Below are positions 37,949-46,173 of a stretch of DNA of 64,000 nucleotides, in pieces. Origin of the DNA: Paucibacter sp. KBW04. GTDB taxonomy: Bacteria; Pseudomonadota; Gammaproteobacteria; Burkholderiales; Burkholderiaceae_C. The position numbers were made by a program, and so were the translations under genes. The notes beneath the pieces were generated by a model. The model worked only from the letters and a program-made list of their open reading frames with translations. It did not search any database and was not told the DNA's origin. The stretch spans positions 332,137 through 396,136 of the forward strand of contig NZ_QAJN01000008.1 of NCBI RefSeq assembly GCF_003852425.1. Direction: 5' to 3'. Positions within the stretch are counted from its first letter, which is position 1. The number at the start of each line of letters is the position of its first letter.

Positions 37949-38349
37949 ACCCAGACACGCGCTGGAAGGTCTTTGCGGGATTGGGGACTGGGGCCTTCAC
38001 CTTTGCCCTCTATGCCATCTGGAAAACTTTGCTCTATTTCAAGACAAGTAGTGATACGACGGGTGCTGCAATCTTTGGCTGCGTAGCGGTTTGTCTGCTG
38101 TTGGTGGCTGGGCTGCATTGGTACATGGCTGTCGGGTTCAAGGTCGGACAGCTTGACCTCGCGACAGGTTCGATGGCGGCCGCGACTTTGCAGAAAGGCA
38201 ATCGAGTTGTCATTGATTCGCAAAAGGTGCAATTTGTTCGGAGGCTCGACACCGACGATTCGAGTCTTGCGGCGAATGACCGTTACGTATTCTTCATCTG
38301 CGCCAATCGACCGTGGGTGTGCAAAGAGTCCCAGTTCCAGGTTGCCTGA
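37945..38349 (+). CDS. Two-TM small protein, candidate immunity protein for the RHS tip
   Basis: A 134-residue protein with two hydrophobic helices (about 8-32 and 40-65) and a ~65-residue hydrophilic C-terminus containing three Cys. No family recognised. The ATG overlaps the RHS stop codon (ATGA), so it should be translationally coupled to the toxin-like gene, exactly where immunity genes of polymorphic toxins sit. If the glycine-rich tip acts at membranes, a membrane-located immunity protein would make sense; this is inference. Confidence 0.6.
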   Translation: MNPDTRWKVFAGLGTGAFTFALYAIWKTLLYFKTSSDTTGAAIFGCVAVCLLLVAGLHWYMAVGFKVGQLDLATGSMAAATLQKGNRVVIDSQKVQFVRRLDTDDSSLAANDRYVFFICANRPWVCKESQFQVA

Positions 38350-38392
38350 TGCTGCTACGTGCCCGGCACACCGAAAGTCCAAATGTGCTCGG

Positions 38393-38428
38393 AAATTCGC
38401 AAATTCGCACGCAAATTCGCAAATTCGG
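38393..38428. repeat. Short AAATTCGC repeat cluster
   Basis: The octamer AAATTCGC occurs at 38393, 38401 and 38413, with a fourth copy AAATTCGG at 38421; a 4-bp ACGC interrupts them. It directly precedes the left inverted repeat of the transposase element. Confidence 0.7.
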
Positions 38429-39386
38429 GGTCAGGTCTCAAATATATGGCCCTCGCCCCGCGTTCCTGCTAGATTGCGGCCATGTCTCGTCCATTGCGAA
38501 TCGAGTTCCCCGGCGCGCTATATCACGTCACTTCTCGGGGTGATCGTCGAGAGGATATCTTTGTCGACGACATGGACCGCGCTCGCTTGCTGGCCATCGT
38601 TGCGCAGGGATTGGCGCGCTTCGATGCGGGCATGCTGGCTTACTGCCTGATGGGCAATCACTACCACTTCGTGGTCTATACGCGCCAGGGAAGCTTGTCG
38701 GCTCTGATGCGCCACATCAACGGTGTCTACACGCAGGCCTTCAATCGCCGGCATGGCAAGGTGGGGCATCTCTTTCAGGGGCGGTTCAAGGCCATCTTGG
38801 TGGACAAAGACAGCTACTTGCTGGAAGTGTGCCGCTATGTGGAGCTCAATCCCGTGCGGGCTGAGATGGTTGCCGGCGCAGCGGATTGGCCGTGGTCAAG
38901 TTACCGTGTACATATTGGCCACGCCGAGGCGCCGGAGTGGTTGTGCAGCACGGAGCTTTGGGGCTATTTGTTGGGGCGGGACCCATGCACCGATGCCGAC
39001 CGCGCAAGGGCGCAGCGTTCCTATGCTGAATTGGTGGCCGCCGGGCGGGAAGTGAAGCTCTGGGATGAGGGGCTGAACCGGCAGATCTATCTGGGCGATG
39101 ACGAGTTTGCGGGCCGAATGCTGGACGCCGCGCAGTCCGCCGCCAAACGGAGCGCATCGGTTCCCAAAGTTCAGCGCTCGTCAACCCGCAGACTTGCCGA
39201 GTGGCTGGCCCGATGTGAGACACGTGAAGAAGCGTATTGGCGCGCCTACACAGAGAGTGGCTTGAGCATGACGGCGATCGCCAAAGAAGTCGGCCTGACT
39301 TTGGCCAGAGTCAGCCAATTGATTGCTAAAGCTGAGCGGAATGGACGGGAGAGGTAGATGGGGGGTTTATTTTTGAGACCTGACCC
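38427..39386 (+). mobile_element. HUH (Y1) transposase element with 15-bp inverted ends
   Basis: A 960-bp unit bounded by GGGTCAGGTCTCAAA (38428-38442) and its exact reverse complement TTTGAGACCTGACCC (39372-39386), enclosing a single Y1-transposase gene. Such ends match the layout of REP-associated tyrosine transposase (RAYT) loci, which are usually domesticated. Its insertion point abuts a chitinase remnant on the right. Confidence 0.65.
38482..39357 (+). CDS. REP-associated-type tyrosine (Y1/HUH) transposase
   Basis: The 291-residue protein is of the transposase_17 (Y1) family. The metal-binding HUH motif is His60-Tyr61-His62 in MGNHYHFVVY. A tyrosine nucleophile candidate is Tyr83 or one of the Tyr near 112-119. 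The block VGHLFQGRFKAILVDKDSYL and LNPVRAEMV are family landmarks. A C-terminal HTH (MTAIAKEVGLTLARVSQLI) is typical of RAYTs. It appears full length and undamaged. Its inverted-repeat ends are described as a separate feature. Confidence 0.88.
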   Translation: MSRPLRIEFPGALYHVTSRGDRREDIFVDDMDRARLLAIVAQGLARFDAGMLAYCLMGNHYHFVVYTRQGSLSALMRHINGVYTQAFNRRHGKVGHLFQGRFKAILVDKDSYLLEVCRYVELNPVRAEMVAGAADWPWSSYRVHIGHAEAPEWLCSTELWGYLLGRDPCTDADRARAQRSYAELVAAGREVKLWDEGLNRQIYLGDDEFAGRMLDAAQSAAKRSASVPKVQRSSTRRLAEWLARCETREEAYWRAYTESGLSMTAIAKEVGLTLARVSQLIAKAERNGRER

Positions 39387-39451
39387 TTGTCACTTGTCAC
39401 CCTCTTGTCACCCTTGTCACCTTTCTTGTCACCTCTTCTGACCCTTGTCAC
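39386..39451. repeat. CTTGTCAC repeat cluster
   Basis: The octamer CTTGTCAC appears six times, at 39386, 39393, 39404, 39413, 39425 and 39444, with irregular spacing of 7-19 bp. It joins the right end of the transposase element to the chitinase remnant. Probably generated by slippage or repeated element-end events. Confidence 0.7.
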
Positions 39452-39453
39452 GC

Positions 39454-39597
39454 TGGAGCTTCGACACGCCGGCGCAGATCACCGAGAAGATGAACTATCT
39501 GAAGAGCAAAAACCTGGGCGGCGCCTTCTTCTGGGAGTTCAGCGGCGATGACAGCAACGCTAGCTTGCTCAAGGCCATCAGCGATGGCTTGAAGTAA
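39454..39597 (+). pseudogene. C-terminal remnant of a GH18 chitinase
   Basis: An open frame of 47 codons ends at TAA 39595-39597 and translates from WSFDTPAQITEKMNYLKSK to ...SLLKAISDGLK. This is the characteristic end of GH18 chitinase barrels (a WSxDxP-like strand, a helix, then GGAFFWEFSGD). There is no start codon or 5' portion in the window; the upstream side is the CTTGTCAC repeat cluster and transposase. The gene has therefore been truncated, probably by the mobile element or by the RHS insertion. The flanking symporter, TonB receptor and murQ genes suit a former chitin/GlcNAc locus. Confidence 0.72.
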
Positions 39598-39617
39598 GCC
39601 AGAGGGAGCGGCCTGCC

Positions 39618-41105
39618 TTAGTTTGGCACTTGGGCGGTACTCGCCGAGGCAGGCCGCTCGCCCTGTGCTGGCTTGGAGCAAAGCAGCAAGCCCAAAAAGC
39701 ACAAGCCACCGTTGAGCAAGAGCAACTCCAGGCCCAGCCGGTACTCGCCCAGCCAATGTGCTTGCTGGCTTTCCAGCAGCCAGCACAGGGCCGGTGAGGC
39801 CAGGGCGATGAAGGGGGTGGCGGGGTCGCGTGCCTGGCGGCGGCTGAGGATGCCGAAGGCGAACATGCCTAGCAAGGGCCCATAGGTATAGGCCGCGAGC
39901 TTGAGGATGAGGCCAATCATGCTGGGGTTGGCGATCCAGTGGAACAGCATGACCATGGCCAGGAACAAGGCGGCAAAGCCGAGGTGCACCCGCTGCCTGA
40001 TCTTGACCCGGCGCGCCTCATCCCAGTCGGAACGTTTTTGCATGCCCAGCAGGTCGATACAAAAGCTGGAGGTGAGCGCCGTGATGGCGCCATCGGCACT
40101 GGGGAAGAGGGCCGAGATCAGGGCCAGCACAAAGACGATCTGCACCCAGGCCGGCAGGTAATGCATGACCACGGCGGTGAAGATCTGATCGCCCCGGGCA
40201 GCCAAACCCACCTGGCCGGCAAAGAGGTAGAGCAAGCCGCCCAGAAAGAGAAACAGCGCCACCACGGCCACCATCACGGTGGCCAGCAGCAGCATATTTT
40301 TTTGCGCGCCGGCCAAGGTTTTGACGGAGATGTTCTTCTGCATCATCTCCTGATCCAGCCCGGTCATGGCTACGGCGATGGTGGCACCGGCTAGCACCTG
40401 CTTGAGCCAGAAGCTGGCGCTATTGGGGTCGCTGACCACCACCTCGGCCAGGCCTTGCGCACGCATGGCGGCCCAGGCCTGGGGCATGTTCAGATCCAGC
40501 GCATGCAGCAAGAACGCGGCGCAGATCAGCAGCCCGGCCAGCATGCCGGCGGTTTGCAAAGTGTCGGTCCAGACAATGGTCTTGACCCCGCCCTTGTAGG
40601 TGTAGAGCAGGATCATCAAGAGGATGATGGCGGTGCTCACACCAAATGGCAGACCTAAGTCGGCCAGGGCCGCGTCTTGCAGCACCAGCACGACCAGATA
40701 GAGCCGGGCGGTCGCGCCCAAGGTGCGCGAGACGATGAAGAAGCCGGCCCCGGTGCGGTAGGAGCGTGGCCCCAGGCGCTGGCCCAGATAGTCGTAGATG
40801 GAGCTCAGGCGCAGGCGGTAGTACAGCGGCAAGAGCACGAGGGCGATCAAGACATAGCCAAAGAACTGGCCGATGACGATTTGCAGATAGCTAAAGCCCG
40901 TGAGCCCCACCGCGCCGGGCACGCTGATGAAGGTCACCCCCGATAAGGAGGTGCCAATCATGCCGAAGGCCACCAGCAGCCAATGGCTGTCCCGATTGCC
41001 GATGAAGAAGCTCTCGCTATTGGCGCCTTTTGATCGCCACAAAGCCAGCATCAGCAGCAGGCCGAAGTAGGCCAGGATGAAAAGGGGCAGCAGTTGGTGG
41101 GACAT
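39618..41105 (-). CDS. Sodium:solute symporter (SSS family)
   Basis: The 495-residue protein has ~13 TM helices, typical of SSS transporters. The FIGNRDSHWLLVAFGMIGTS start and GVTFISVPGAVGLTGFSYLQ motif suit sodium-coupled sugar or organic-anion uptake, and ALISALFPSADGAITALTSSF includes the sodium-site helix. It converges with the chitinase remnant and lies downstream of a TonB-dependent receptor, suggesting it moves the same sugar across the inner membrane after outer-membrane import. Substrate inferred, not proven. Confidence 0.87.
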   Translation of the reverse strand: MSHQLLPLFILAYFGLLLMLALWRSKGANSESFFIGNRDSHWLLVAFGMIGTSLSGVTFISVPGAVGLTGFSYLQIVIGQFFGYVLIALVLLPLYYRLRLSSIYDYLGQRLGPRSYRTGAGFFIVSRTLGATARLYLVVLVLQDAALADLGLPFGVSTAIILLMILLYTYKGGVKTIVWTDTLQTAGMLAGLLICAAFLLHALDLNMPQAWAAMRAQGLAEVVVSDPNSASFWLKQVLAGATIAVAMTGLDQEMMQKNISVKTLAGAQKNMLLLATVMVAVVALFLFLGGLLYLFAGQVGLAARGDQIFTAVVMHYLPAWVQIVFVLALISALFPSADGAITALTSSFCIDLLGMQKRSDWDEARRVKIRQRVHLGFAALFLAMVMLFHWIANPSMIGLILKLAAYTYGPLLGMFAFGILSRRQARDPATPFIALASPALCWLLESQQAHWLGEYRLGLELLLLNGGLCFLGLLLCSKPAQGERPASASTAQVPN

Positions 41106-41112
41106 AGGGAGT

Positions 41113-41259
41113 GAAGAGGATGAAGATTTTTGTAGCGAGCGACTGTCAGGCTAGGCGGACGGAGCGGAGGAACCGGAACGTACTTCAGGTACGTGAGGAT
41201 TCCGAGCATCCGGCCAACGACGCATGGCAGCCGCGCAGTAAAAAATATTCGTCCTCTCA
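41113..41259. repeat. Quasi-palindromic intergenic element B
   Basis: A ~147-bp imperfect palindrome fills the gap between the TonB receptor stop and the symporter start. The core is ACGTAC-TTCAG-GTACGT (41178-41194). The outer arms GAGGATGAAGATTTTT (left) and the reverse complement of AAAAAATATTCGTCCTCT (right) pair with a few mismatches. The core layout GTAC-N5-GTAC is shared with element A at 29894-30007. Confidence 0.65.
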
Positions 41260-44067
41260 GTACTTCATGCGCAGGTTGAGGAAGTACTGCCGGCCGTTTT
41301 GATGCCAGTAGCCGGGTGAGTTTTCGGTGATGTAGTAGGTGTGGCGGATCGGGTCGTTGAGGTTGTTGGCATCGAAGTGAACGCTGATGTCCGGCGTGAA
41401 CTTATAGCCCAGCGACAGGGACAAGCTGCCCTCGCCGGCATAGCGGTGTTGGCCGTTGTACTGGGTCACGATGCCGTCGGTGCCTTTGAGTTGGGTGTTG
41501 GTGCCGTCGCCGATGAAGCCGATGGCGTAGTCGCTGCGGTAGTTCCAGGCCATGCTGGCGCTGAAGCGATCGTTTTCAAAGAAGCCGCGCAGGTTGTAAG
41601 TCACTTTGGAGGTGCCCAGCAGCTCGACCCCGTCCACATCCTTGGACTTGATGTAAGTGCCGTTGGCGCTGAGGCCGAAGCCCAGGCCCAGCGGCAATTC
41701 CAGCGCGGCCTCCAGGCCATTGATCTCGGCCGACACGCCCTTGCGGGAGGTGACGGTGTAGGGCGTGATCTTGCCCTGGCTGATGTTGAAGTAGTCCACC
41801 ACCGAGGTGCCGGTCTTGACGTAGTTGTCCAGCTTCTGGGTGAACACGCCGCCGCTGAGCATGGCGCGTGGCGCGAAGTACCAGGCCAAGGTGAGATCGG
41901 CGTTATTGGAGGTGATGGGCTTGAGATTGGGGTTGCCGCTGGAGCCGGTGCCGCGCAGATCGTCGAGGATGACGGCGCCCGCCAGCTCGTTGTAGTTGGC
42001 GCGGCCCAGGCTGCGGGTCAGGGCGGCACGGGCCACCAGATTGCTGCTCAGGTCCCAGCGCAGATTCAGGCTGGGCAGCCAATCCTTGCTGCTGGATTTG
42101 ACCTCTTGCGCCAGATAGCTGCCCAGGCGGGAGCCGACGATGGCCTCGGGCACGCTGCAGGGCTTGAGCGGAGCGCAGGTGGCGGCCGGAATCAGCTGGT
42201 AGGAGGTGGAGGCCAGATCGGTCTGCACCAGGCGCAGGCCGAGATTGCCGCTCAGGGCGGCGCTGAGTTCGAACTCGGCCATGGCGTAGGCGGCCTGGGT
42301 GTCCTCCTTGACTCGGAAGCCGCTGGTGTAGTTGTGGTTGAGCGTGCGGTCCCAGTTGACGTTCTGGTCGGCAAAGGCCTGCATCTGGCCGGGATCGAAG
42401 CGGAAGTAGTTGCGTGGGAAGTCTCCGCTCAGGCCGCTGCTCCAGTTGCCCGGGTATTGGGTGGCGGGTTGCGGTGGGGTGAGCCCTGTCACCAGCAGGC
42501 CACCACCGACGGAGGTGAAGGGCGAGGGGCTGATGGGGCCGGCCGCGTTGTCCTGCATGTTGTAGCGGCCTTCCCAGCGGTCGAACTGGCGGTCGTGACG
42601 GGTGCTGCGCAGGCCGAAGCGCAGCATGGAGACGGGGCCGGCATTGATCTTGTAGTCGCCGTCGAGGTGGAAGTAACTCTCCTTGTCGGTGGAGAGCACG
42701 GCCGGAGCCAGATTGCTCATCAAGGCGAAGTTGCTGACCTGGCTCAAGTCATAGGGTTTGCCACTGGCGTCCTTCAATGCGTACTGAGCGGGCGCGCCGG
42801 CGCTTTGCGAATAGCTGACCGAGGCCGGGCTGATCAGGCCGAAAACCAGGCTGGGCTCCGACTGGGTCTCGCCCGTGCCCTTGGTCGTGCCGATGCGGCC
42901 GCGCAGGGCGAGCGACTCGCTCAGTTCGATCTTGCCTTCCAGATCGAAGAAGTCGCTGCTGGAGCGGGCGCCTTGGCGGCTGAAATGGTCGAACTGCAGG
43001 CCCACGGCCTGGGTCGTGCTGCCGGCAGGTTTGACCAGGTTGGCGGCGGTGATCACATCGCCGTCGAGCACCGGATTGCTGATCTGCCAGCCGTTGCGCA
43101 CCAGCTGCGAGGGCAGGGCGTAGGCGGAGCTGTTGTAGTTGTCGGCCTTGAGCTCGGCGTGGAAGGCGCTGGCATTGATCTCCAGCCCTTGCTTGTTCTT
43201 GTATTGCAGGTCGATGAAGCCGCCCTGGCGTTGGCGCACGCCCTCGAACATGGCGGCGTTCAGGCTGCTGGCCATGCGCTTGCCGGCCAGGCTGGGCTGA
43301 CCGGCGGCGGTGGCTTGGGCCAGGGTCAGCACATCGTAGGCAAAGATCTCTTGGCCGTCGCGGCGCAGATGGCGGTCTTCCTTGAAGGCTTGCACCAGCA
43401 CGCCGAAGCTGCTGCTCTCGTTCTTCCAGGCCAGCAAGCCGCTGACCTGGGGGTCGGTCTTGTTGGCCAGGGTGGCGTGGGCCATGCCCACCGAGAGTTC
43501 GGCATTCAAGCGCTTGGCGAAGTCCAGGGGCTTGCGGGTGATGATGTCCACGCTGCCGGAAACACCGCCCTCGTTGACGTCGGCACGGCCGGTTTTGTAA
43601 ACCAGGCTTTGGCCGATCAGCTGCGAGGGCATGAGGCCAAAACCCACGCTGCGGCCACTGCCGGCCTGGTCGCCCAAATGCCAGTCACCGGCACTGAGCG
43701 AGTGGCCGTTGATGGTGACCAGGTTCAGATTCGGGCTGGTGCCGCGCACGGCCACCCGCTCGGCCTCGTCCATGGCCAGGGCGCCACCAAACTGCACGTT
43801 CACACCGGGCAGACGGGAGAGGGCGTCGGCAATGTTTTTGTCCGGCATCTTGCCCACGTCCTCGGCCGAGACCACTTCCACATTGGTGTCGGCATTGCGC
43901 TTGACATTGAGGGACTTCTCTATCGAGGCGCGGATGCCGGTGATCTGCACCTGCTCCATCTTGACGGGCGTCGTCTCGGCGGCTTCGGCCGCAAGGGCTG
44001 CGTTGACCGTGCTCAGCAAAACAAGCGTGGCCGCGGCTTGGGCCAGAGGGTGGGGTTGGAAGCGCAT
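41257..44067 (-). CDS. TonB-dependent receptor (carbohydrate-type)
   Basis: The 936-residue outer-membrane receptor has a signal peptide (ending near VNAALA|AEAAET) and the plug-start MEQVQITGIRASIEKSLNVK. The plug signature KNIADALSRLPGVNVQ and the C-terminal beta-barrel end YFLNLRMKY (terminal aromatic) are present. The N-terminal pattern is that of sugar-importing receptors in Xanthomonas and Caulobacter. ATG 44067 is chosen because the ATG at 44115 lies inside the promoter/operator region. It reads divergently from murQ, with candidate GntR operators in between. Confidence 0.9.
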   Translation of the reverse strand: MRFQPHPLAQAAATLVLLSTVNAALAAEAAETTPVKMEQVQITGIRASIEKSLNVKRNADTNVEVVSAEDVGKMPDKNIADALSRLPGVNVQFGGALAMDEAERVAVRGTSPNLNLVTINGHSLSAGDWHLGDQAGSGRSVGFGLMPSQLIGQSLVYKTGRADVNEGGVSGSVDIITRKPLDFAKRLNAELSVGMAHATLANKTDPQVSGLLAWKNESSSFGVLVQAFKEDRHLRRDGQEIFAYDVLTLAQATAAGQPSLAGKRMASSLNAAMFEGVRQRQGGFIDLQYKNKQGLEINASAFHAELKADNYNSSAYALPSQLVRNGWQISNPVLDGDVITAANLVKPAGSTTQAVGLQFDHFSRQGARSSSDFFDLEGKIELSESLALRGRIGTTKGTGETQSEPSLVFGLISPASVSYSQSAGAPAQYALKDASGKPYDLSQVSNFALMSNLAPAVLSTDKESYFHLDGDYKINAGPVSMLRFGLRSTRHDRQFDRWEGRYNMQDNAAGPISPSPFTSVGGGLLVTGLTPPQPATQYPGNWSSGLSGDFPRNYFRFDPGQMQAFADQNVNWDRTLNHNYTSGFRVKEDTQAAYAMAEFELSAALSGNLGLRLVQTDLASTSYQLIPAATCAPLKPCSVPEAIVGSRLGSYLAQEVKSSSKDWLPSLNLRWDLSSNLVARAALTRSLGRANYNELAGAVILDDLRGTGSSGNPNLKPITSNNADLTLAWYFAPRAMLSGGVFTQKLDNYVKTGTSVVDYFNISQGKITPYTVTSRKGVSAEINGLEAALELPLGLGFGLSANGTYIKSKDVDGVELLGTSKVTYNLRGFFENDRFSASMAWNYRSDYAIGFIGDGTNTQLKGTDGIVTQYNGQHRYAGEGSLSLSLGYKFTPDISVHFDANNLNDPIRHTYYITENSPGYWHQNGRQYFLNLRMKY

Positions 44068-44110
44068 AGAGGGTCTCCGTGGGGGTTCGGCGGCTGTGGA
44101 TTTGTTGTGT

Positions 44111-44143
44111 ACCATTTGTATGCCATTTAAAAGCGCCGCACAA
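44111..44143 (-). promoter_or_regulatory. Promoter plus operator-like CCAT repeats for the TonB receptor
   Basis: Reading leftward: -35 TTGTGC (complement of 44138-44143), 17-bp spacer, -10 TACAAA (complement of 44115-44120). On the plus strand, CCAT half-sites at 44112-44115 and 44123-44126 are spaced exactly 11 bp and overlap the -10. The same half-site pair appears at 44269-44283 for the divergent promoter. Confidence 0.5.
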
Positions 44144-44247
44144 GCTGGTCTGAACCTATAGCCTGAGGTTTTTGCTCCATAAACATTGAAAACAAGCCAC
44201 TTGATCTAGGGGGTATCGGCTCTTGATCGGCAATCTGAGGCCCTGTG

Positions 44248-44283
44248 TTGATAGCCTCTGTTGCAAGACCATATAAAGACCAT
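44248..44283 (+). promoter_or_regulatory. Promoter plus operator-like CCAT repeats for murQ operon
   Basis: -35 TTGATA (44248-44253), 18-bp spacer, -10 TATAAA (44272-44277), 38 bp before the murQ ATG. CCAT half-sites at 44269-44272 and 44280-44283 are 11 bp apart and bracket the -10. A bound GntR-type regulator would block this promoter; relief by a sugar phosphate would induce the operon. Confidence 0.55.
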
Positions 44284-44315
44284 TAGACTGAACTCCAGAC
44301 TCTTCGAGCCCCTTC

Positions 44316-45209
44316 ATGCTGAATACAGAACGCCTTGATCCCGCCCACGCCGAGCTCGATCTCTATGACTTGCCGCGCCTGATGCAGGCCTTGATCACCA
44401 GCCAGCAGCAGGCGGCCGAGGCCGTGGCTGCGGCCCAGGTCCCTCTGTGTGCGGCGGTGGCGGCGGCCCAGCCCCGCATCCAGGCGGGCGGGCGCCTGGT
44501 TTATGTCGGGGCGGGCACCTCGGGCCGCTTGGGTGTGCTGGACAGCGTGGAGCTTTACCCCACGTTTTCCTGGCCCAAGCAGCGCGCCCTGTCCTTGCTG
44601 GCCGGCGGGCCGCAGGCCATGTTTGTGGCGGTGGAGGGTGCTGAGGACGACGCGGCTCAGGGCGAGCGCGATCTGCAAGGCCTGGGCTTGGGCCCTCTGG
44701 ATGTCGTCTTGCTACTCGCCGCCTCGGGCACGACGCCTTATGTGCTGGGCGCCTTGCAAGCTGCCCGCGCAGCGGGTGCGCTGACGATTGGCTTCAGCAA
44801 CAACCCCGGCACGCCGGTGGCCAGCCGGGCCGAGATCGGCATCGTGCTGGACACCGGCCCTGAGCTGATCTCCGGCAGCACCCGGCTCAAGGCGGGCACG
44901 GCGCAGAAGATTGCGCTCAATAGTTTCTCCAGTGCCTTGATGGTCAAGCTGAACAAGGTCTACGGCAATCTGATGGTGGATCTGCAACCCACCAATGCCA
45001 AGCTGCTCAAACGCGCGGTCACCCTCACCCAGCTGGGCAGCGGAGCCGATGAAGCGCAGGCGCGGGACATGCTGGCGCGCTGTGATCAGAATGTCAAAAC
45101 GGCCTTGGTCGCCTTGCTAGGCCCTTGCGAGCCTGCCCAGGCGCGGGCGGCGCTGGACAGCGTCCACGGCAGTGTGCGGGCCGCCCTGGCCAAGCTCAAC
45201 GAGGCCTGA
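44316..45209 (+). CDS. murQ: N-acetylmuramic acid 6-phosphate etherase (copy 1)
   Basis: A SIS-domain lyase that splits MurNAc-6-P into GlcNAc-6-P and D-lactate during peptidoglycan recycling. The sugar-phosphate motif is VGAGTSGRLGVLDSVE (64-79). The catalytic glutamates correspond to Glu79 and Glu107 (AVEGAEDD). The usual CPPTFG segment is replaced by LYPTFSWP, a variation shared with the second copy at 48214. Length 297 is normal. First gene of a rightward operon; 4 bp precede the kinase gene. Confidence 0.92.
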   Translation: MLNTERLDPAHAELDLYDLPRLMQALITSQQQAAEAVAAAQVPLCAAVAAAQPRIQAGGRLVYVGAGTSGRLGVLDSVELYPTFSWPKQRALSLLAGGPQAMFVAVEGAEDDAAQGERDLQGLGLGPLDVVLLLAASGTTPYVLGALQAARAAGALTIGFSNNPGTPVASRAEIGIVLDTGPELISGSTRLKAGTAQKIALNSFSSALMVKLNKVYGNLMVDLQPTNAKLLKRAVTLTQLGSGADEAQARDMLARCDQNVKTALVALLGPCEPAQARAALDSVHGSVRAALAKLNEA

Positions 45210-45213
45210 TGCG

Positions 45214-46173
45214 ATGAGCACCGCCCCCGGCCACGGGCCTGAACAGATCTTGGGTCTGGGCCTGGACGCGGGCGGCAGCCAGGCGCGCTGGGCCCTGGCT
45301 TCGGCGGCCGGTGTGTTGCTGGCCCAAGGCCAGGTGGCGGGCTTTGGCGGCCTGGATTTGCTGGACCCCGCCCGGCTGCGCCTGCTGCAGCACACCCTGG
45401 CCGAGCTGGGCCAGCAGCTGCAAGCCCATGGCCGCCCGCAGGCCTTGTGCGCGGGCATCACCGGCCTGGCCGAAGACGCGAACGCCTTGCTGCAGATGCG
45501 CCAGCTCTTTGCCCAAGCCCTGGACTTGCCGCTGGAGAGAATCGAATGCGGCTCGGACATGGACATCGCCTACCGCGCCGCTTTTGCCCCTGGCGAGGGC
45601 GTGCTGCTCTACGCCGGCACCGGGGCGATTGCGGTGCATCAGGATGCCCAGGGCCAGCTGCAGCGCTCGGGTGGCCGGGGCGCGGTGCTGGGGGACGCGG
45701 GCGGCGGCTACTGGATTGCGCGCCAGGCCCTGGCGGCCGTGTGGCAACAAGAAGATGAGCTGCCGGGCAGCTGGGCTCAGTCGCCGCTGGCCAAGGCTTT
45801 GTTCGAGCGCATCGGCGGCAGCAGCTGGGCGCAGACCCGGGCCTTTGTCTACGGCGGCGATCGTGGAGCGATGGGCCGCCTGGCCCTGGCGGTGGCCTCG
45901 GTGGCGGAGCAAGATCCGCAAGCGCGCGACTTGCTGTTCAAGGCCGGCCAGGAGCTGGGTCAGCTGGCCCTGAGCCTGCTGCATCGGGTGGGGGAGAGCA
46001 AGCCGGTGGCCGTGGCCGGACGGGTCCTGCTGCTCCACCCCCTGGTGGAGCAGGGCCTGCGGGCGGCCTTGCCTGCCTCGCTTGAGCTTCGCCTGCTGGA
46101 CTTGCAGCCACAGCGTGAGGCGGCGCTCAGGTCGGCCAAGTGGGCCGCGCAGCTGGCTAGCGCAGCACATTGA
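45214..46173 (+). CDS. BadF/BadG-family amino-sugar kinase (MurK/NagK-like)
   Basis: A 319-residue ASKHA-fold kinase: phosphate-1 loop GLGLDAGGSQARWAL, second acidic motif ITGLAEDANALL, the CGSDMDIAYRAAF and VLLYAGTGAIAV phosphate-2 region, GRGAVLGDAGGGYWIARQAL. Family members phosphorylate GlcNAc or MurNAc at O6. Paired with murQ in one operon, the natural reading is that it makes MurNAc-6-P for the etherase; GlcNAc kinase activity is the alternative. It overlaps the convergent GntR gene by 17 bp. Confidence 0.85.
   Translation: MSTAPGHGPEQILGLGLDAGGSQARWALASAAGVLLAQGQVAGFGGLDLLDPARLRLLQHTLAELGQQLQAHGRPQALCAGITGLAEDANALLQMRQLFAQALDLPLERIECGSDMDIAYRAAFAPGEGVLLYAGTGAIAVHQDAQGQLQRSGGRGAVLGDAGGGYWIARQALAAVWQQEDELPGSWAQSPLAKALFERIGGSSWAQTRAFVYGGDRGAMGRLALAVASVAEQDPQARDLLFKAGQELGQLALSLLHRVGESKPVAVAGRVLLLHPLVEQGLRAALPASLELRLLDLQPQREAALRSAKWAAQLASAAH

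Noticed and set aside
39386..39451. CTTGTCAC repeats as a CRISPR array
   Set aside because: Units are only 8 bp with irregular 0-11 bp gaps, there is no cas gene, and the spacers are not unique sequences of normal size.
44067..44115. Upstream ATG at 44115 as start of the TonB receptor
   Set aside because: It lies in the promoter/operator region and would put 16 hydrophilic residues before the signal peptide.
41341..44130. 929-codon open frame on the plus strand opposite the TonB receptor
   Set aside because: It is the antisense of a clearly recognised receptor gene; its product is Gly/Ala/Val/His-rich low-complexity sequence typical of reverse frames in high-GC DNA.
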